The notes: a model not told the origin generated them from the letters alone. DNA of 64,000 nucleotides from Paludibacteraceae bacterium (GCA_017553575.1 JAFZKQ010000015.1:16455-80454); one strand, 5' to 3'. Shown: positions 51,934 to 61,318, counted from the stretch's first letter. Translations and numbers: made by a program.

Positions 51934-52685
51934 ATCTCTTGCAGTGTAACGTGAATTGTGGTTTGTTGTGTGGCCTGTCCCGTATAGAGTCCACGGCTGA
52001 CGGAACAGTCGCGGACGTCTCGTCCATGAGCCAGTTTGACATAGCCATCGCTGATGCGGCGGGCGTGAGTAGGGTCGAAGCCCAGCCAACTGTACCCATC
52101 GAAGACCTCCACCCAAGCATGGGTCTCCCCCTCCCCGACAATGAAACCATTGACATAACGGGCTGGGATTCCTCGTTGCCGGCAGAGCGCTATCATAAGG
52201 TGGGCAAAGTCCTGACAGACGCCTCTTTTCCGCTCCAACACCTCAGAAGCAGTAGTCTCCACCGTGGTACATTGAGGCTGATAGACGATGTTATCGCTCA
52301 GCCAATCACAGATGGCAGAAGCTGCCCCTAAGACATTGTCAGGCGTCGCCAAAAGCGGTTCCTGAATAGCGGTCAGCGTCGTCGGTTGCTTGTACATGAA
52401 CAAGTTTTCTCCCGCATACTTAATCTGATAGACATCTGTCGTCACGATGCCCGTACTGACGTAAGCGAAAGAGCCATGAGGCTCGGTGGAGCCACCATAA
52501 AGGATGCGATTGCCAAAAGCATCGCACCCAGCCTGCAACCAATAGTCGGGAGAGACCACCAAATGCTCTTGCTCCACCGTTTGGCAAGCATTGCCGGCAG
52601 GCTGGCAACGCAACATGACCGCATGGAACGGCACAGCCTCCGAAAAGTCGACAATGGTCTGGTAGTTGTACAAATATCGCTTCAT
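51930..52685 (-). CDS. Transglutaminase-like cysteine protease family protein
   Basis: The 251-residue protein has a beta-rich N-terminal domain (1-110) and a transglutaminase-core domain. The catalytic triad is Cys157 in GVCQDFAHLM, His189 in GETHAWVEVF and Asp204 in GFDPTHARRI. These proteins often act as peptidases or amidases. It overlaps the alpha-E gene and the AstE-like gene by 4 bp on each side. The same trio of ATP-grasp, alpha-E and transglutaminase genes occurs together in many bacteria and has been proposed to make or edit a peptide-type product. Confidence 0.9.
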   Translation of the reverse strand: MKRYLYNYQTIVDFSEAVPFHAVMLRCQPAGNACQTVEQEHLVVSPDYWLQAGCDAFGNRILYGGSTEPHGSFAYVSTGIVTTDVYQIKYAGENLFMYKQPTTLTAIQEPLLATPDNVLGAASAICDWLSDNIVYQPQCTTVETTASEVLERKRGVCQDFAHLMIALCRQRGIPARYVNGFIVGEGETHAWVEVFDGYSWLGFDPTHARRISDGYVKLAHGRDVRDCSVSRGLYTGQATQQTTIHVTLQEI

Positions 52686-53380
52686 AACTTCACCAACTGG
52701 TTTATCAATTTAAGCAACCCGTTTTTATACTCCACATCACCGAGGTCGAAACGCTCTTGAACAAGCAAGCCGTCAAGTTGCTCCTCCACCTGTTCATCGA
52801 CGATATTGGGCATCTGTCGAAAATAGTGCTTCACAGAATCGTATGCCAACGCTATGCGCTCAAAGTCATAGTCGAAACGCAGCAACATATCCAAATTCTC
52901 GATGTTACGCCCCATCATCATGAGATAGAGCGCCTTATGGTTTTTCAACCGTTGTTCCGCAGAACCCCAAAACGCCAACGACCAATCGATGACAGGCTGC
53001 ATGCAGATGACATTCTTTTCCTGTTTGCCACGGCACTCCTTCATGAGAGCCAAACTCATCTCCAGATAACTGAGCGTCTCCGACAAGATATCCTCCCGAA
53101 GGAGAATAGCATTGTCCATAGCCCTTGTTTGTGCCGCTATCACCGTGTCGGGATTGGAATCATCATACATGATGCCGAGAGTAAACTCCTCGTTCGTCTT
53201 ATAACGACCGGCCACATCCAATCTCTGCCTAATCGGCCAATAGTCATCAAAATCACCGTCGATCATCTTGTCATAGCACTTTCGAAGAAGATGCAGGGTG
53301 ACATAAACTCGCTCCTCATATCTACCCAACCAATAGAGACTGTTGGCCTTCGCAGCCGATATTATCGTATTTTTAACCAT
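52682..53380 (-). CDS. Alpha-E domain-containing protein (DUF403)
   Basis: The ~232-residue protein is all helical and begins MVKNTIISAAKANSLYWLGRYEERV, the conserved N terminus of alpha-E (DUF403) proteins. RFDYDFERIALAYDSVKHYF and the Arg/Glu-rich helices fit the family. It has no known catalytic motif and always appears beside circularly permuted ATP-grasp enzymes. The start at 53380 has an AAGGA ribosome-binding site; the upstream extension to 53413 lacks support. Its stop overlaps the transglutaminase start by 4 bp. Confidence 0.88.
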   Translation of the reverse strand: MVKNTIISAAKANSLYWLGRYEERVYVTLHLLRKCYDKMIDGDFDDYWPIRQRLDVAGRYKTNEEFTLGIMYDDSNPDTVIAAQTRAMDNAILLREDILSETLSYLEMSLALMKECRGKQEKNVICMQPVIDWSLAFWGSAEQRLKNHKALYLMMMGRNIENLDMLLRFDYDFERIALAYDSVKHYFRQMPNIVDEQVEEQLDGLLVQERFDLGDVEYKNGLLKLINQLVKL

Positions 53381-53446
53381 AAAATATTCCTTTTTAGAAG
53401 ATGTTAAATTCACAAAATTGTTTTCTTGAAGCCTGAGCCACTCGTG

Positions 53447-54775
53447 TCACTCCTCCATAACCCAAGTGTCCTTGAAACCTCCGCCTTGAGAAGAATTGAC
53501 CACAAACGAATCAGGATTTCGGGAGAAGCGTGTCAAGCCGCTTGACCAGACATGGGTCTCCTTTCCGCTGACCACGAAGGCTCTCAGGTCAGCCTTGCGC
53601 TCCACCAGCTTATCCTCTTCCAGAATCTCAAGATCCTTGAAATCGATGACTTCTTGCGCAATCCAACGTCGTGGTTGGTCGATAATCAAATTCCGAAGTT
53701 CCTCCAATTGCTCTTTCGACAAATCCTTGCCGAAGACAACACCATAGCCGCCCGCCTCGCTGACATCCTTGATGACTAAACGCTGGATGTTTTCCAACAC
53801 ATAGTCGTAGTCTTTCTTGAAGTAGGGCAAATAGGTGGGAGCATTTTGCAGGATGGGCTTCTCGCCGAGATAATATTCCACCATCTTCGGCACGAAGTAA
53901 TAGATGCCCTTGTCATCGGCCACGCCATTGCCTATCGCGTTGATGAGAGCCACATTGCCAGCTTTGTAGGCCTGCATCACATTCGGGATGCCCAGCAACG
54001 AAGAGGCCTCAAACAACAACGGATCCATATATTCATCGCTCACACGGCGGTATATGCAGCCCACACGGGTCTTCTCTTTGTAGATACCCGCATAGTAAAC
54101 CTTGTTATCCTCGACGAAAAGGTCACCAGGGTAAGCCAACGTTGCGCCCGTCTTCTCCGCAAAATAGCTATGCTCGAAATACGCGGAGTTGTAGCGTCCT
54201 GGGGTCAGGATGACCGAGATTCCCCTTCCGTCATTCATCTCATCCATCATTGTGGAAAGCAACTTGGAATAGTTGCGGTTTTCCGTCACGGCATTTTGCG
54301 TGAAAGTCTGAGGTGAGACCTTACGAGTGATTTCACGGGCTATCATCGGATAGCTGGCACCAGAAGGGATGCGCAAATTGTCCTCCAAGACATACCACTG
54401 TCCGTCCTTGCCCTCCACGAGGTCAATCCCCGCGATGTGGGCATAGACTCCGCCCGTAGGGTTGATGCCCTCACACTCGGGCATATACCCCTTTGAAGAG
54501 TAGACGAACTCCTCGGGCACAATTCCATCCTTGATGATGCGCTTGTCGTGATACACATCCCAAAGGAACTTGTTCAGGGCTGTCACACGTTGCTTGAGTC
54601 CCTTCTCCAGATAAGCCCAATCACTATGCGAAATAATTCGGGGAATTGAGTCAAATGGGAAAAGTTGCTCATTGAAAACGCCATGTTTGTATACACCAAA
54701 CCTTACCCCAAAGCGTTCCATCCATTTGTTGACAGTATCGCGACTATCTATAAGTTCGTTTATTCTGATGTTCAT
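53447..54775 (-). CDS. Circularly permuted ATP-grasp type 2 protein
   Basis: The ~442-residue protein matches the circularly permuted ATP-grasp family (DUF404/DUF407). Segments include GVYAHIAGIDLVEGKDGQWYVLEDNLRIPSG, in which Glu and Asn bind metal, VILTPGRYNSAYFEHSYFAEKTG and KDVSEAGGYGVVFG, shown in parts. ATP-grasp enzymes join a carboxylate to an amine with ATP. The start is the ATG at 54775; the upstream extension is not conserved. It is the first gene of a five-gene operon with alpha-E, transglutaminase-like and two AstE-like genes. The amidoligase product of this family is not known. Confidence 0.9.
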   Translation of the reverse strand: MNIRINELIDSRDTVNKWMERFGVRFGVYKHGVFNEQLFPFDSIPRIISHSDWAYLEKGLKQRVTALNKFLWDVYHDKRIIKDGIVPEEFVYSSKGYMPECEGINPTGGVYAHIAGIDLVEGKDGQWYVLEDNLRIPSGASYPMIAREITRKVSPQTFTQNAVTENRNYSKLLSTMMDEMNDGRGISVILTPGRYNSAYFEHSYFAEKTGATLAYPGDLFVEDNKVYYAGIYKEKTRVGCIYRRVSDEYMDPLLFEASSLLGIPNVMQAYKAGNVALINAIGNGVADDKGIYYFVPKMVEYYLGEKPILQNAPTYLPYFKKDYDYVLENIQRLVIKDVSEAGGYGVVFGKDLSKEQLEELRNLIIDQPRRWIAQEVIDFKDLEILEEDKLVERKADLRAFVVSGKETHVWSSGLTRFSRNPDSFVVNSSQGGGFKDTWVMEE

Positions 54776-54846
54776 ACTTCTTTTTTTAATGTTTAATGAC
54801 TGATGTGATCTCTTTATACCGGTATTGTGCATCCATCGCCACAACG

Positions 54847-54875
54847 TAAAGTTACATCATTTTGAAATAAAACAA
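54847..54875 (-). promoter_or_regulatory. Promoter of the ATP-grasp operon
   Basis: On the minus strand CTTG is followed after 18 bp by TAACTTTA (54854-54847), one base off TAnnTTTG. It lies 72 bp before the start codon. Confidence 0.45.
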
Positions 54876-55187
54876 GAAATTTTGCTACCAAAATGCAATG
54901 TATTTAACATTTATTATATACATCAAGAAAGTAAATATAGATTTTTCATAACAAAACGGAAATAAAATAACGCAAAACGCTTTCAATTTGTCGCAGCCCC
55001 CTTCCCTGTGGCAAGCGCAGATTCCAATTTCAGGCAAGAGACAAAACAAAACGGCTGGCACCATAGGCACCAGCCGCAATAGTTGATACTTAACCTGAGG
55101 AAATAACACAAGGTATCATTATCTTCTTTTATCCCTTCTACCGTGGAATCTGAGAAGAGATTTATTTCCAAAAGGCTCCGATTTCCT
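54876..55187. other. Gene-free spacer with a minus-strand hairpin
   Basis: The spacer is AT-rich. A hairpin on the minus strand (GGCTGG/CCAGCC at 55053-55075) is followed by GTTTTGTTTTG, like a weak terminator. A TACCTTGT element near 55107 lies upstream of it, so a short RNA of ~55 nt is conceivable but weakly supported. A 62-codon minus-strand ORF here has no supporting feature. Confidence 0.35.
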
Positions 55188-55233
55188 CAAAAAAAATGAA
55201 GGCACCATTGCCGACAAACGCAGCAACGGTGCC
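55188..55233 (-). terminator. Intrinsic terminator of the Cys-rich repeat gene
   Basis: GGCACCGTTGC pairs with GCAATGGTGCC (55233-55201, one mismatch) and is followed by TTCA and a T8 tract on the minus strand. Confidence 0.8.
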
Positions 55234-55261
55234 CTCGCACTACTATTTAACATCTGTTTGG

Positions 55262-57652
55262 TTATCTCGTCACATAGCCATCCGTCTGTTCAGAGAAGTC
55301 GACGAAGAACTTCGTTCCATCCACGAAGAAACGATATCTCTGAGCCAATACGTTTATCAATTTCGTGGTGACATCATAAGAGCACATGCATTTGCATAGT
55401 TCCCCACTTTGAGCTGACACGATATAGATCGACGTAGTTCTTTCTTCCTGTTCAAACGTTGTGTTTGATGAAATCACTCCACAGCAATTGAGTTCCACAT
55501 TGTGTGATATGATGAGGCACTCGCCAGTCGATGGGTCATAGTGATAGGAAACCAACGTGTCCGTACCCGCAGTTCGAGAAGGAATAAAAGTATAAGTATC
55601 CTCTACGTTCTTATCCACTACAGCTGGCTCCGTTGGCACATCTGCATCCTTTTGCTTTTTGCAATCACTGCTCTCCAAGAATTCGCCTCTCAATTCTCTC
55701 AACATAGCACCTTTGTAACCACCTTCATCATCAAATCCAAGATCAAATTCCACTCCATCCACAATGAAGTGGGCATTTTCAAGATCGCCAACGAATATTT
55801 TCGTAGTGACATCATAAAAACACCAACATCTACAGAAATTGCCGCCTTCCGTTGTAGTAATGGTAATCGTATCCATACTTATGCTCACAACAGAACCTAT
55901 GGTAGCACAACAATGCTTCTTCTGATCGTGGGAAACAATGGTGAGTTCCTTTGTTTTTGGATCATATTCGTAGGAAACAATCGGGTCGGAGATCACCGCT
56001 CTTGAAGGGAAGTTGTCGGGATCCACCTCTTCGTCCCAGATAAAATCTTCATCCCCAGGATCAGCCTTGCAAGGGCTACTCTCCACGAACACACCTCTTG
56101 CTCCCTTAAAAATAACTCCGTTTCGGATGGTGTCACCGAGTTGTCCGTTGGTCTCCTCTGCCAAATTAACAGAGAACTCCGTGCCATCCACGAAGAAGTG
56201 GTACCACTTCCGCTCAAGACCCGTCAACTGCGTGGTAATATCGTATGTGCACATACAATCACACATGACGTAGATGCTATCATCAACAACTTGGTAAGTC
56301 TCCACCGTATTAATCGTAATGGAATCATTAGAGACGCTCACCTTAGAGCCTCTTTCCGAGCAACAATTCAACATACGATTCAGGGAAGTAATGGTACCCG
56401 TACCTTTCAGCACATCGAATTGATAAGAGACCAACATATTGGAATCATCGAGTTTTGGAGCTTCCGTTAGCGTATCTGAAGCAAGTTGAGGGAGGCTGTC
56501 CGCCAAGCCGTCGCGTTCAATCTGGTCAGGCAACTTACAGTCGCTGCTTCTCAAGAAAGCACCTCTTGGACCAACCTTAACAGCACCTTCCGCAATGCCC
56601 GCTGGAGAGAGGTCCACATCAAACTCTGCCCCGTCCACTATAAAGTGGTATTTTTGAGCACTCAATTTCTTCAAAGTTGTAGTGACATCGTAAGTACAGA
56701 TGCAATCACAAGCGGGGAGTGAGTCTTCAACCGCCTCTATGGACAAGATGGAAATTGTGTCATTTTTCACCTGCAAAAGCGAAGAGATTTCCGCACAGCA
56801 GTTCAACAGTATATCACGAGAAATGATAGTTCCCGTTCCTGCGTTTCCATCGAATTTGTAGTAGACCAACGTATCGGATTCATTAAGGGCCCTGTTCCAA
56901 CCCGTGTTTGATGCCAAAGAAGAATACGGGACAAAAGCATCCTGCCCTACCAACTCCTTTTTACAAGAGCTACTCTTTACGGAATCAATAGCCGGCAAAC
57001 AACAAGTGAGTTGTTGCTGCACAAAAGCCACACCTGAGATAGCTTTGGAAAGATCAACCTCGAATGATTGATCATCAACATGGAAATTATACGAGCGAGA
57101 CTCAACATCAGTCAACAAGAAAGTTACGTCATATCGGCAGACACAGTTACACATACGATCGCCCAATTCAATAGGTACAAGGCGAACCTCACTAGATGAA
57201 TAGACCTCCATATAAGCGGCCCACCCAGTTCCACAGCAAGTTCCATGTACACCATGAAGGGTAACCTCCATCGTCTTTGCCGTTGAATCATATTGGTAGG
57301 TTGCCAACGTATCCGTATATTTCCAAGAGTCGCCTACACATTCGCTGACAGAAATTATAGATCCATCAATACCTTGATAGCCTGAAAAATAGACCTTATC
57401 AATAATATTGTAATCTCTCAAAAAATAGAAATCTTTGGTTTTATAAGAACTCTTGCAAACCTCAACCATAGAAGTTGTATCTTTCGGCTGATGAACAACA
57501 GAATCCACGAGAGCAGCATCATAGATGCGGGTCACATAAGGTTTTTCGCAAGATTTGCACCCCGTGTACATATCAATATACATTTTTTGTATGGCCGAAG
57601 CGGAGAAGATGCCCGCCAATGCCATAAGACCAGTAAGTATATATTTCTTCAT
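55262..57652 (-). CDS. Secreted protein with five ~146-residue Cys-rich repeats
   Basis: The 796-residue protein has a signal peptide (residues 1-20, ending SASA). The rest is five tandem repeats. Each holds a double Cys (CC in LNCC/HCC/TCC), then a strand, then CxCxCxYDVT and a (H/F)F.VDG..F.VD segment. SS.CK sits between repeats. The first Cys of CxCxC lies near residues 168, 313, 462, 604 and 751, spaced 142-149. The first repeat is the most diverged. Around 45 cysteines in one exported protein suggest disulfide cross-linking or metal binding. No known domain was recognised and no sorting domain is visible at the C terminus. It follows a T9SS-tagged small protein gene by 4 bp and is followed by a strong terminator. 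Confidence 0.8.
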   Translation of the reverse strand: MKKYILTGLMALAGIFSASAIQKMYIDMYTGCKSCEKPYVTRIYDAALVDSVVHQPKDTTSMVEVCKSSYKTKDFYFLRDYNIIDKVYFSGYQGIDGSIISVSECVGDSWKYTDTLATYQYDSTAKTMEVTLHGVHGTCCGTGWAAYMEVYSSSEVRLVPIELGDRMCNCVCRYDVTFLLTDVESRSYNFHVDDQSFEVDLSKAISGVAFVQQQLTCCLPAIDSVKSSSCKKELVGQDAFVPYSSLASNTGWNRALNESDTLVYYKFDGNAGTGTIISRDILLNCCAEISSLLQVKNDTISILSIEAVEDSLPACDCICTYDVTTTLKKLSAQKYHFIVDGAEFDVDLSPAGIAEGAVKVGPRGAFLRSSDCKLPDQIERDGLADSLPQLASDTLTEAPKLDDSNMLVSYQFDVLKGTGTITSLNRMLNCCSERGSKVSVSNDSITINTVETYQVVDDSIYVMCDCMCTYDITTQLTGLERKWYHFFVDGTEFSVNLAEETNGQLGDTIRNGVIFKGARGVFVESSPCKADPGDEDFIWDEEVDPDNFPSRAVISDPIVSYEYDPKTKELTIVSHDQKKHCCATIGSVVSISMDTITITTTEGGNFCRCWCFYDVTTKIFVGDLENAHFIVDGVEFDLGFDDEGGYKGAMLRELRGEFLESSDCKKQKDADVPTEPAVVDKNVEDTYTFIPSRTAGTDTLVSYHYDPSTGECLIISHNVELNCCGVISSNTTFEQEERTTSIYIVSAQSGELCKCMCSYDVTTKLINVLAQRYRFFVDGTKFFVDFSEQTDGYVTR

Positions 57653-57656
57653 GGCT

Positions 57657-58130
57657 TTACTCTTTTATTAGTTTAATCGTTTGTTCGTTAACTCTCAGCA
57701 CATAAACGCCTTTCGCGTCGGGCAAAACCAATTGCACGGGATCACCTGCCGACGACGTTTTTTGTTCAAGTTTCTGTCCGAGGATAGAGAACAAGCCCAC
57801 TTGCGAGCCCGCAGTCAAACCCTCTACCAAAACATTACGATTGTCGATGTAGGAAACACGTACTTCATTAGATGCCACCGGCTGGATGCCAGAAGAGCCA
57901 CCATCAAAATAATACTTGCGGACTTCCTCGAATGGATAAGATGTCGAGGCCGCTCCAGTTACCACTATACTATCATTCCTATACTGGAAGACAGGAGACT
58001 CCGTCAGAAGAGAAAACGTCTTCTTCGTCGAATCCTTAAACTCAATTGTTACGAGTGCAGGATCTACTGCATATGCAGTCCCCAAAAATCCCATTGCACC
58101 CAACAATAGACATAGACTTCGGTTTCTCAT
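57657..58130 (-). CDS. Small secreted protein with type A T9SS sorting domain
   Basis: The ~157-residue protein has a signal peptide (SLCLLLGAMGFLGTAYA). A short N-terminal domain (~25-85) holds a VTIEFKDSTKKTFSL strand and a SYPFEEVRKYYFDGG segment, seen in many Bacteroidales proteins before a sorting domain. The last ~70 residues form the sorting domain (VSYIDNRNVLVEGL, GLFSILGQKL, GVYVLRVNEQTIKLIKE). It is the first gene of a two-gene unit with the Cys-rich repeat protein. The start at 58130 or 58136 gives the same signal peptide. No function can be given. Confidence 0.72.
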   Translation of the reverse strand: MRNRSLCLLLGAMGFLGTAYAVDPALVTIEFKDSTKKTFSLLTESPVFQYRNDSIVVTGAASTSYPFEEVRKYYFDGGSSGIQPVASNEVRVSYIDNRNVLVEGLTAGSQVGLFSILGQKLEQKTSSAGDPVQLVLPDAKGVYVLRVNEQTIKLIKE

Positions 58131-58176
58131 AAACAATTCCTTTTTAATTAATAATAAAATATACTAAATCACTCCA

Positions 58177-58184
58177 CAAATATA
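58177..58184 (-). promoter_or_regulatory. -7 promoter element of the T9SS-tagged/Cys-rich pair
   Basis: On the minus strand TATATTTG fits TAnnTTTG and lies about 47 bp before the start at 58130. No clear -33 TTTG was found. Confidence 0.5.
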
Positions 58185-58317
58185 AAGCACTAGAAAATAC
58201 GATGATAAATATTTAACATAAATTTTTTACGGGAAATTATTTTTGGGGCGTTTTTGAGAATTGAGGGATAATACATAATTTCGCAAAAAATTATAGTCCA
58301 TCATCAAAACAGACAAA

Positions 58318-59688
58318 ATGAGCAAGAGAAACATCAAAATAGCAATCCCCCTCATTCTAATTATAGGTTTAGGAATCCTGACGTTCATACGTTGGAATGC
58401 ATGGTTCGGAAATCCAGAGGAACCCGCCTACACCACAGGCAAGAAAATCAACCGTTTAACTCTCACCTTAGGAAACAATGGAGAATACTCCAGAGCCTTC
58501 AGTTGGGTCTTCGGTGAAGAAGTAGGCGAGGGAATCCTTGAAATAACAGAGATGGGAAGTTCCGACACCACCAGCATACCTGCCACCAGTGAGGTTTGCA
58601 TCTCCCGTTCGGGGAAAAGTGCCTATTACAGGGCCTTTGTGGACCAACTCTCCCACGGAAGCACCTACAGCTATCGCGTAAAAAATGGAGAATTCGTCTC
58701 CGAATGGCACCAATTCAGCACATTGGCAGACTCCGCAAAGAATGAGTTCTCCTTCCTCTACTTCGGCGACATCCAAGACTCCGACAGCAGCGAACTCACA
58801 AGGAAACTCATGAACGAAATCTACGATCAAAACAAAGGAACTCAATTCGTTCTTTTGGGCGGCGACTTTATCGAACGCCCTATGGACCAATACTATAACA
58901 TGGCTTATGAAGGCTTGGGAGTGATGGCGACAGAAGTACCCATCCTTGCCGTAACGGGAAACCACGAATATCTGAAAGGCATCACCAGGAAGATTGACTC
59001 CCGATATGCCCATGCCTTTCCATATTACCTCCAATCGAAAGTAGGAGACAACCATCTATTCACCTTCACCTACGGGAACGCCCAATTTTTCCTTCTCGAC
59101 TCCAACCGTGAATTTTGGAACTTGTCCACGCAACGGGATTGGCTGAAAAAGAAACTTAGCGAATCGAAGGCGAAATGGAAGATCGTCGTCCTCCACCACC
59201 CTATCTACTCGCTCAGGGGCGATTTCAACAACTTGTTCGTCAAACACTACTTCCGCCCCGTCATCGAGGAGGCGAAGGTAGACCTCGTCTTGCAAGCACA
59301 CGAACATGGCTATGCCCGCAAGACCTCCTTTAACGAGAATGGGGAAGCCTGCACGCCCCTCTACACTGTCTCGTACTTCTCCGAGAAGGCCTACTTCCAA
59401 GATTTCTGCGGAGATTACCAACGTTGGGGAACCGCCAACCGATACTACCAAAAGATCAGTATCGACAACGACACGCTAGTGTTCCGCACCTATACCGACC
59501 AGCACAAGCTCTACGACGAAGTGCGCCTCCAAAAGGAGGGGAATTCCACCTTGGCCTTCGACCTAGCCACCGACATTCCGGAGGAGGTCATCGTGCCTGA
59601 ATGGTTCCGTAACGTGAAGGGCGAGAAAAAGACGAAGAAATACGAGAAATCCATCCAGGAATGGAAGGAACGGAAAAAGGCAAAATAA
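58318..59688 (+). CDS. Membrane-anchored metallophosphoesterase, purple-acid-phosphatase-like
   Basis: The 456-residue protein has an N-terminal membrane segment (residues 7-24) and then a fibronectin-III-like domain (~50-135). The calcineurin-like phosphoesterase domain follows. Its metal ligands are in GDIQDS (150-155), GGDF (181-184), GNHE (214-217), LHHP near 290 and AHEHG near 329, where the usual GHxH reads AHEH. The layout matches bacterial purple acid phosphatases, which hydrolyse phosphoesters outside the cytoplasm. The C terminus is strongly basic. It is transcribed alone. The exact substrate is not known. Confidence 0.88.
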   Translation: MSKRNIKIAIPLILIIGLGILTFIRWNAWFGNPEEPAYTTGKKINRLTLTLGNNGEYSRAFSWVFGEEVGEGILEITEMGSSDTTSIPATSEVCISRSGKSAYYRAFVDQLSHGSTYSYRVKNGEFVSEWHQFSTLADSAKNEFSFLYFGDIQDSDSSELTRKLMNEIYDQNKGTQFVLLGGDFIERPMDQYYNMAYEGLGVMATEVPILAVTGNHEYLKGITRKIDSRYAHAFPYYLQSKVGDNHLFTFTYGNAQFFLLDSNREFWNLSTQRDWLKKKLSESKAKWKIVVLHHPIYSLRGDFNNLFVKHYFRPVIEEAKVDLVLQAHEHGYARKTSFNENGEACTPLYTVSYFSEKAYFQDFCGDYQRWGTANRYYQKISIDNDTLVFRTYTDQHKLYDEVRLQKEGNSTLAFDLATDIPEEVIVPEWFRNVKGEKKTKKYEKSIQEWKERKKAK

Positions 59689-59760
59689 AATCCACGCAAT
59701 TCGGCAGGCATCGCCTCCATGTTTTCATCCATAAAATCGCCATTTTTCCGACAAAAAGAT

Positions 59761-59768
59761 TAATTTTG
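59761..59768 (+). promoter_or_regulatory. -7 promoter element of purB
   Basis: TAATTTTG fits TAnnTTTG and lies 92 bp before the purB start, leaving a leader of about 85 nt. A T-tract with CCG at 59742-59750 lies near the -33 position. Confidence 0.5.
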
Positions 59769-59860
59769 CAGTTTTCAAGGGGAAACAATGTGGACCACGG
59801 GCAACGTTCGGCGCGTCCACAATGCATTTCGACACCGAACATCTCTAAAACAAATAAGAT

Positions 59861-61204
59861 ATGGATTTGAACGCATTGACAGCAATATCGCCCATCGACG
59901 GTCGGTACAGAAGCAAAAGCGAAGATTTGGCTTCCTACTTTTCAGAGTACGCACTCATTCGCTATCGCGTGTTAGTTGAGGTTGAATACTTCATCGCTTT
60001 GTGCGAAATACCTTTACAGAACTTGTCTTCCATAGACAAGAACATCTATGGTTCATTACGTAACATATACAAGGATTTCACTACTGAGGATGCCCAAAGA
60101 ATCAAGGACATCGAGAAGGTTACCAACCACGACGTGAAGGCTGTCGAATACTTCTTGAAGGAGAAGTTCGATGCGCTCAACTTACAAGCATACAAAGAGT
60201 TCATCCATTTCGGACTCACCTCCCAAGACATCAACAACACCTCTGTACCTCTATCCATCAAGGAGGCTTTGAAGAATGTTGTCATTCCTCAAATCGAGGC
60301 TCTTATTGCCGACTTGGCAAGCAAAGCAGAGGAGTGGAAAGATATCGCCATGTTGGCCAAGACCCATGGACAACCAGCCTCCCCTACCCGCTTGGGCAAG
60401 GAGATCATGGTATTCGTCAGCCGTCTCCAGACGCAACTCGACCAATTGAAGTCGCTCCCATGCTCCGCAAAATTCGGTGGTGCCACAGGAAACTTCAACG
60501 CACACCATGTGGCATTCCCAGACAGGGATTGGAAGGCATTCGGAAACCACTTCGTAAACGACATCTTGGGTCTTCAACGTGAACAATGGACTACCCAAAT
60601 CTCCAACTACGACAATTTGGGTGCCATCTTCGATTGCTTGAAGCGCATCAACACCATCATGATCGACATGAACCGTGACTTCTGGATGTACATCTCCATG
60701 GAGTACTTCAAGCAAAAGATCAAGGCTGGAGAGGTCGGCTCTTCTGCTATGCCTCACAAGGTGAACCCTATCGACTACGAGAACGCCGAGGGTAACTTGG
60801 GCATCGCCAACGCCATCTTGGAGCACTTGTCTTCCAAGCTTCCTGTATCAAGGTTGCAACGCGACTTGACCGACTCCACCGTTCTCCGCAACGTGGGTGT
60901 TCCTTTCGGACACATGGTCATCGCCATCCAAAGTTCACTCAAAGGTTTAGGCAAACTGATTCTTAACGAGAAAGCCCTCTACAACGACTTGGACAACTGC
61001 TGGGCCGTCGTGGCTGAAGGTATCCAAACTATTCTCCGAAGAGAAGGCTATCCAAACCCATACGAGACATTGAAGGCTCTCACGCGTACCAACTCGACCA
61101 TCACGGCCGACTCCATCCGCGAATTCATCGAGACACTCAATGTCAGCGAATCGGTCAAAGCCGAGTTGCGCGCCATCACGCCGCACAACTACACAGGTAT
61201 GTAA
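59861..61204 (+). CDS. purB: Adenylosuccinate lyase
   Basis: The 447-residue protein splits fumarate from SAICAR and from adenylosuccinate in purine synthesis. GSSAMPHKVNPIDYENAEGN near 291-310 is the fumarase/lyase signature with the flexible catalytic Ser. HFGLTSQDINNT and KTHGQPASPTRLGKE hold the conserved His residues. AISPIDGRYRSK at the N terminus is typical of the enterobacterial-type PurB. It stands alone between a promoter and a terminator. Confidence 0.97.
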   Translation: MDLNALTAISPIDGRYRSKSEDLASYFSEYALIRYRVLVEVEYFIALCEIPLQNLSSIDKNIYGSLRNIYKDFTTEDAQRIKDIEKVTNHDVKAVEYFLKEKFDALNLQAYKEFIHFGLTSQDINNTSVPLSIKEALKNVVIPQIEALIADLASKAEEWKDIAMLAKTHGQPASPTRLGKEIMVFVSRLQTQLDQLKSLPCSAKFGGATGNFNAHHVAFPDRDWKAFGNHFVNDILGLQREQWTTQISNYDNLGAIFDCLKRINTIMIDMNRDFWMYISMEYFKQKIKAGEVGSSAMPHKVNPIDYENAEGNLGIANAILEHLSSKLPVSRLQRDLTDSTVLRNVGVPFGHMVIAIQSSLKGLGKLILNEKALYNDLDNCWAVVAEGIQTILRREGYPNPYETLKALTRTNSTITADSIREFIETLNVSESVKAELRAITPHNYTGM

Positions 61205-61228
61205 TCCGAAAACAACAACAAGAACTAC

Positions 61229-61253
61229 GACGGGGAACCTTAGGCTCCCCGTC
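61229..61253 (+). terminator. Intrinsic terminator of purB
   Basis: GACGGGGA pairs with TCCCCGTC (61229-61236 with 61246-61253), extended by three inner bases with one mismatch. The tail ATTCTTCT is only moderately T-rich. Confidence 0.75.
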
Positions 61254-61318
61254 ATTCTTCTAAATGCCCCGGTTCGAAGCCAGGGACCATGATAGATTAC
61301 CCATAACAGACCCTATTC

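Noticed and set aside
54983..55171. A 62-codon minus-strand ORF after the Cys-rich gene
   Set aside because: It crosses a terminator-like hairpin and has no ribosome-binding site or domain.
61265..61290. tRNA-like 3' end (GGTTCGAAGCC followed by CCA) after purB
   Set aside because: The T-stem has a mismatch and no matching acceptor, D or anticodon arm lies upstream.
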